Below are positions 62,946-64,000 of a stretch of DNA of 64,000 nucleotides, in pieces. Each line of letters begins with the position of its first letter. Position 1 is the first letter of the stretch. The stretch is from Piper betle (Eukaryota > Streptophyta > Magnoliopsida > Piperales > Piperaceae): positions 1-64,000 of the forward strand of contig JAURVB010013536.1 in NCBI GenBank assembly GCA_033002965.1, in the 5' to 3' direction. A program made the position numbers and the translations under genes. Under the pieces are notes generated by a model. The model saw nothing but the letters and a program-made list of their open reading frames with translations, was not told the origin of the DNA and ran no database searches.

Positions 62946-64000
62946 TCTAGCTTGAGTACTGCTAAAGTTTTGTTTTGTCTGCGTTTTCGGATTTGGTGCG
63001 GAGCCGAACTAGCCTCCATTTAATTTTTAATAATTAAATTGTTTTGCCGGGATGTATCAAACTCGAGGCATAAAGATTTAAATAATAAGATAACATGGCA
63101 AAATAGAACACGTCATAAAAAATTAACAGTTCAGGATTAGAGTTAAGAGGCCAGAGGTGAAAGAAATTTTTTTGAATTATGTAATATTTTCGGTCATCAT
63201 AGTAGGGGTGTTCAAAATTGGATGTCCGTGCTATGTCGTATAATAAACATGGACTGTACATGCGGACAATGGGCAATTTCACAATCACTAGAAATGTGTC
63301 CGCAAAAAAACGGACACTAACGGATCCGTAAATACATGGATTCAGTGGGCACATACCCACCATACCCCATTGATTGAGATCTCGATTAGAAAAGTCTAAT
63401 TCTTGATAATTTATGTCACTAATTAATTAAGATATTCAAAACTATCATGCATTCTCCATACGGAATTAATGCAACTAGAAAAAGGATTTAAAACTATATA
63501 TCGAGTATGTTTAGTTGTAACAAGATGCAAGCTATTTATCACCAGACATGTACCTCAAGGCTTAGTTCTAATCCTGAATCACGAGCAAATTTTTTATTCC
63601 TCGGGTTACGAACAGGTGGTAAACAATTAATAAGTAGTAAATTTTGACTTAAACCGCACAATTCTTTAGCAAGAAAAAGAACTTGCACAACCACAAAATT
63701 GGTGTCACTTAGATTATATATTTATATTAAATCAATATTTTAAAACAATATAATAATACACAATTTAAGAATAATAATATTTGAATATAATGATAACAAT
63801 TATTATAATTAAATATAAATAATTACATTTAATAATATGATACGGAAAAGTCCCTCATACCATATTAACTCCTTTTTGACATAAAAAATTCATCGAGTAA
63901 ATTCCACTCTATATAATATTTTGAGTCAAACTCTATGAAATGACTCCCTGTTAACCAAATTTATAATTGATTCCCCGAATCTCTTTGTATTTCTCTTGAG
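62946..64000. other. AT-rich window end with a possible hAT tip
   Basis: TAGGGGTGTTCAAAATTGG at 63203 resembles a hAT-type terminal repeat. No matching inverted end or 8-bp duplication could be located to the right, so no element is called. The remainder is AT-rich with no gene. Confidence 0.4.

Overview
This is nuclear DNA of a flowering plant. The genes carry GT-AG introns and plant-type promoters (TATA boxes, telo-box AAACCCTA motifs), and they encode plant families: a molybdenum aldehyde oxidase, a secreted GH3 glucan hydrolase, ribosomal protein L6 and an L18a-like membrane protein. Spacers are AT-rich and full of LTR-retrotransposon and MITE remains. I cannot place the lineage further. 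I see no CRISPR array, rRNA gene or bacterial-type operon, and I see no previously undescribed functional system. What stands out is the transposon record, much of it datable from clean target-site duplications (TSDs).

Layout. 1-1498 is AT-rich spacer. 1499-9373 (+) is a ten-exon aldehyde oxidase carrying two one-base homopolymer shortfalls. 9.4-16.8 kb is spacer with LTR pieces (about 10.7-12.36 kb) and an intact hAT-type MITE (14341-14956). 17874-20892 (+) is an intact nine-exon GH3 beta-glucan exohydrolase with a 5'UTR intron. 21623-22440 (-) is a convergent Lys/Glu-rich protein, also with a one-base homopolymer shortfall. 23.4-31 kb is repeat-rich and holds two miniature LTR elements (TRIMs) and a larger non-autonomous DNA element. 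31525-33505 (-) is RPL6. 35348-38287 (-) is a seven-exon protein with seven zinc knuckles. 38993-39698 (-) is a truncated, frameshifted RIO2 kinase fragment. 46307-47075 (+) is a small two-helix L18a-like membrane protein with a long 5'UTR intron. From 47.6 kb to about 62.5 kb there is no gene. That stretch is a nest of LTRs of one gypsy-like family without any gag-pol, including two solo LTRs with 5-bp TSDs (53763-56610 and 57971-60974), plus a second TCGAG-rich hAT MITE (49532-50219).

The genes are functionally unrelated neighbours, as is usual in plants. RPL6 and the zinc-knuckle gene have telo-box promoters typical of growth-coupled genes. All exon boundaries were assigned by hand from splice signals, reading-frame continuity and remembered family sequence; no alignment or database search was run.
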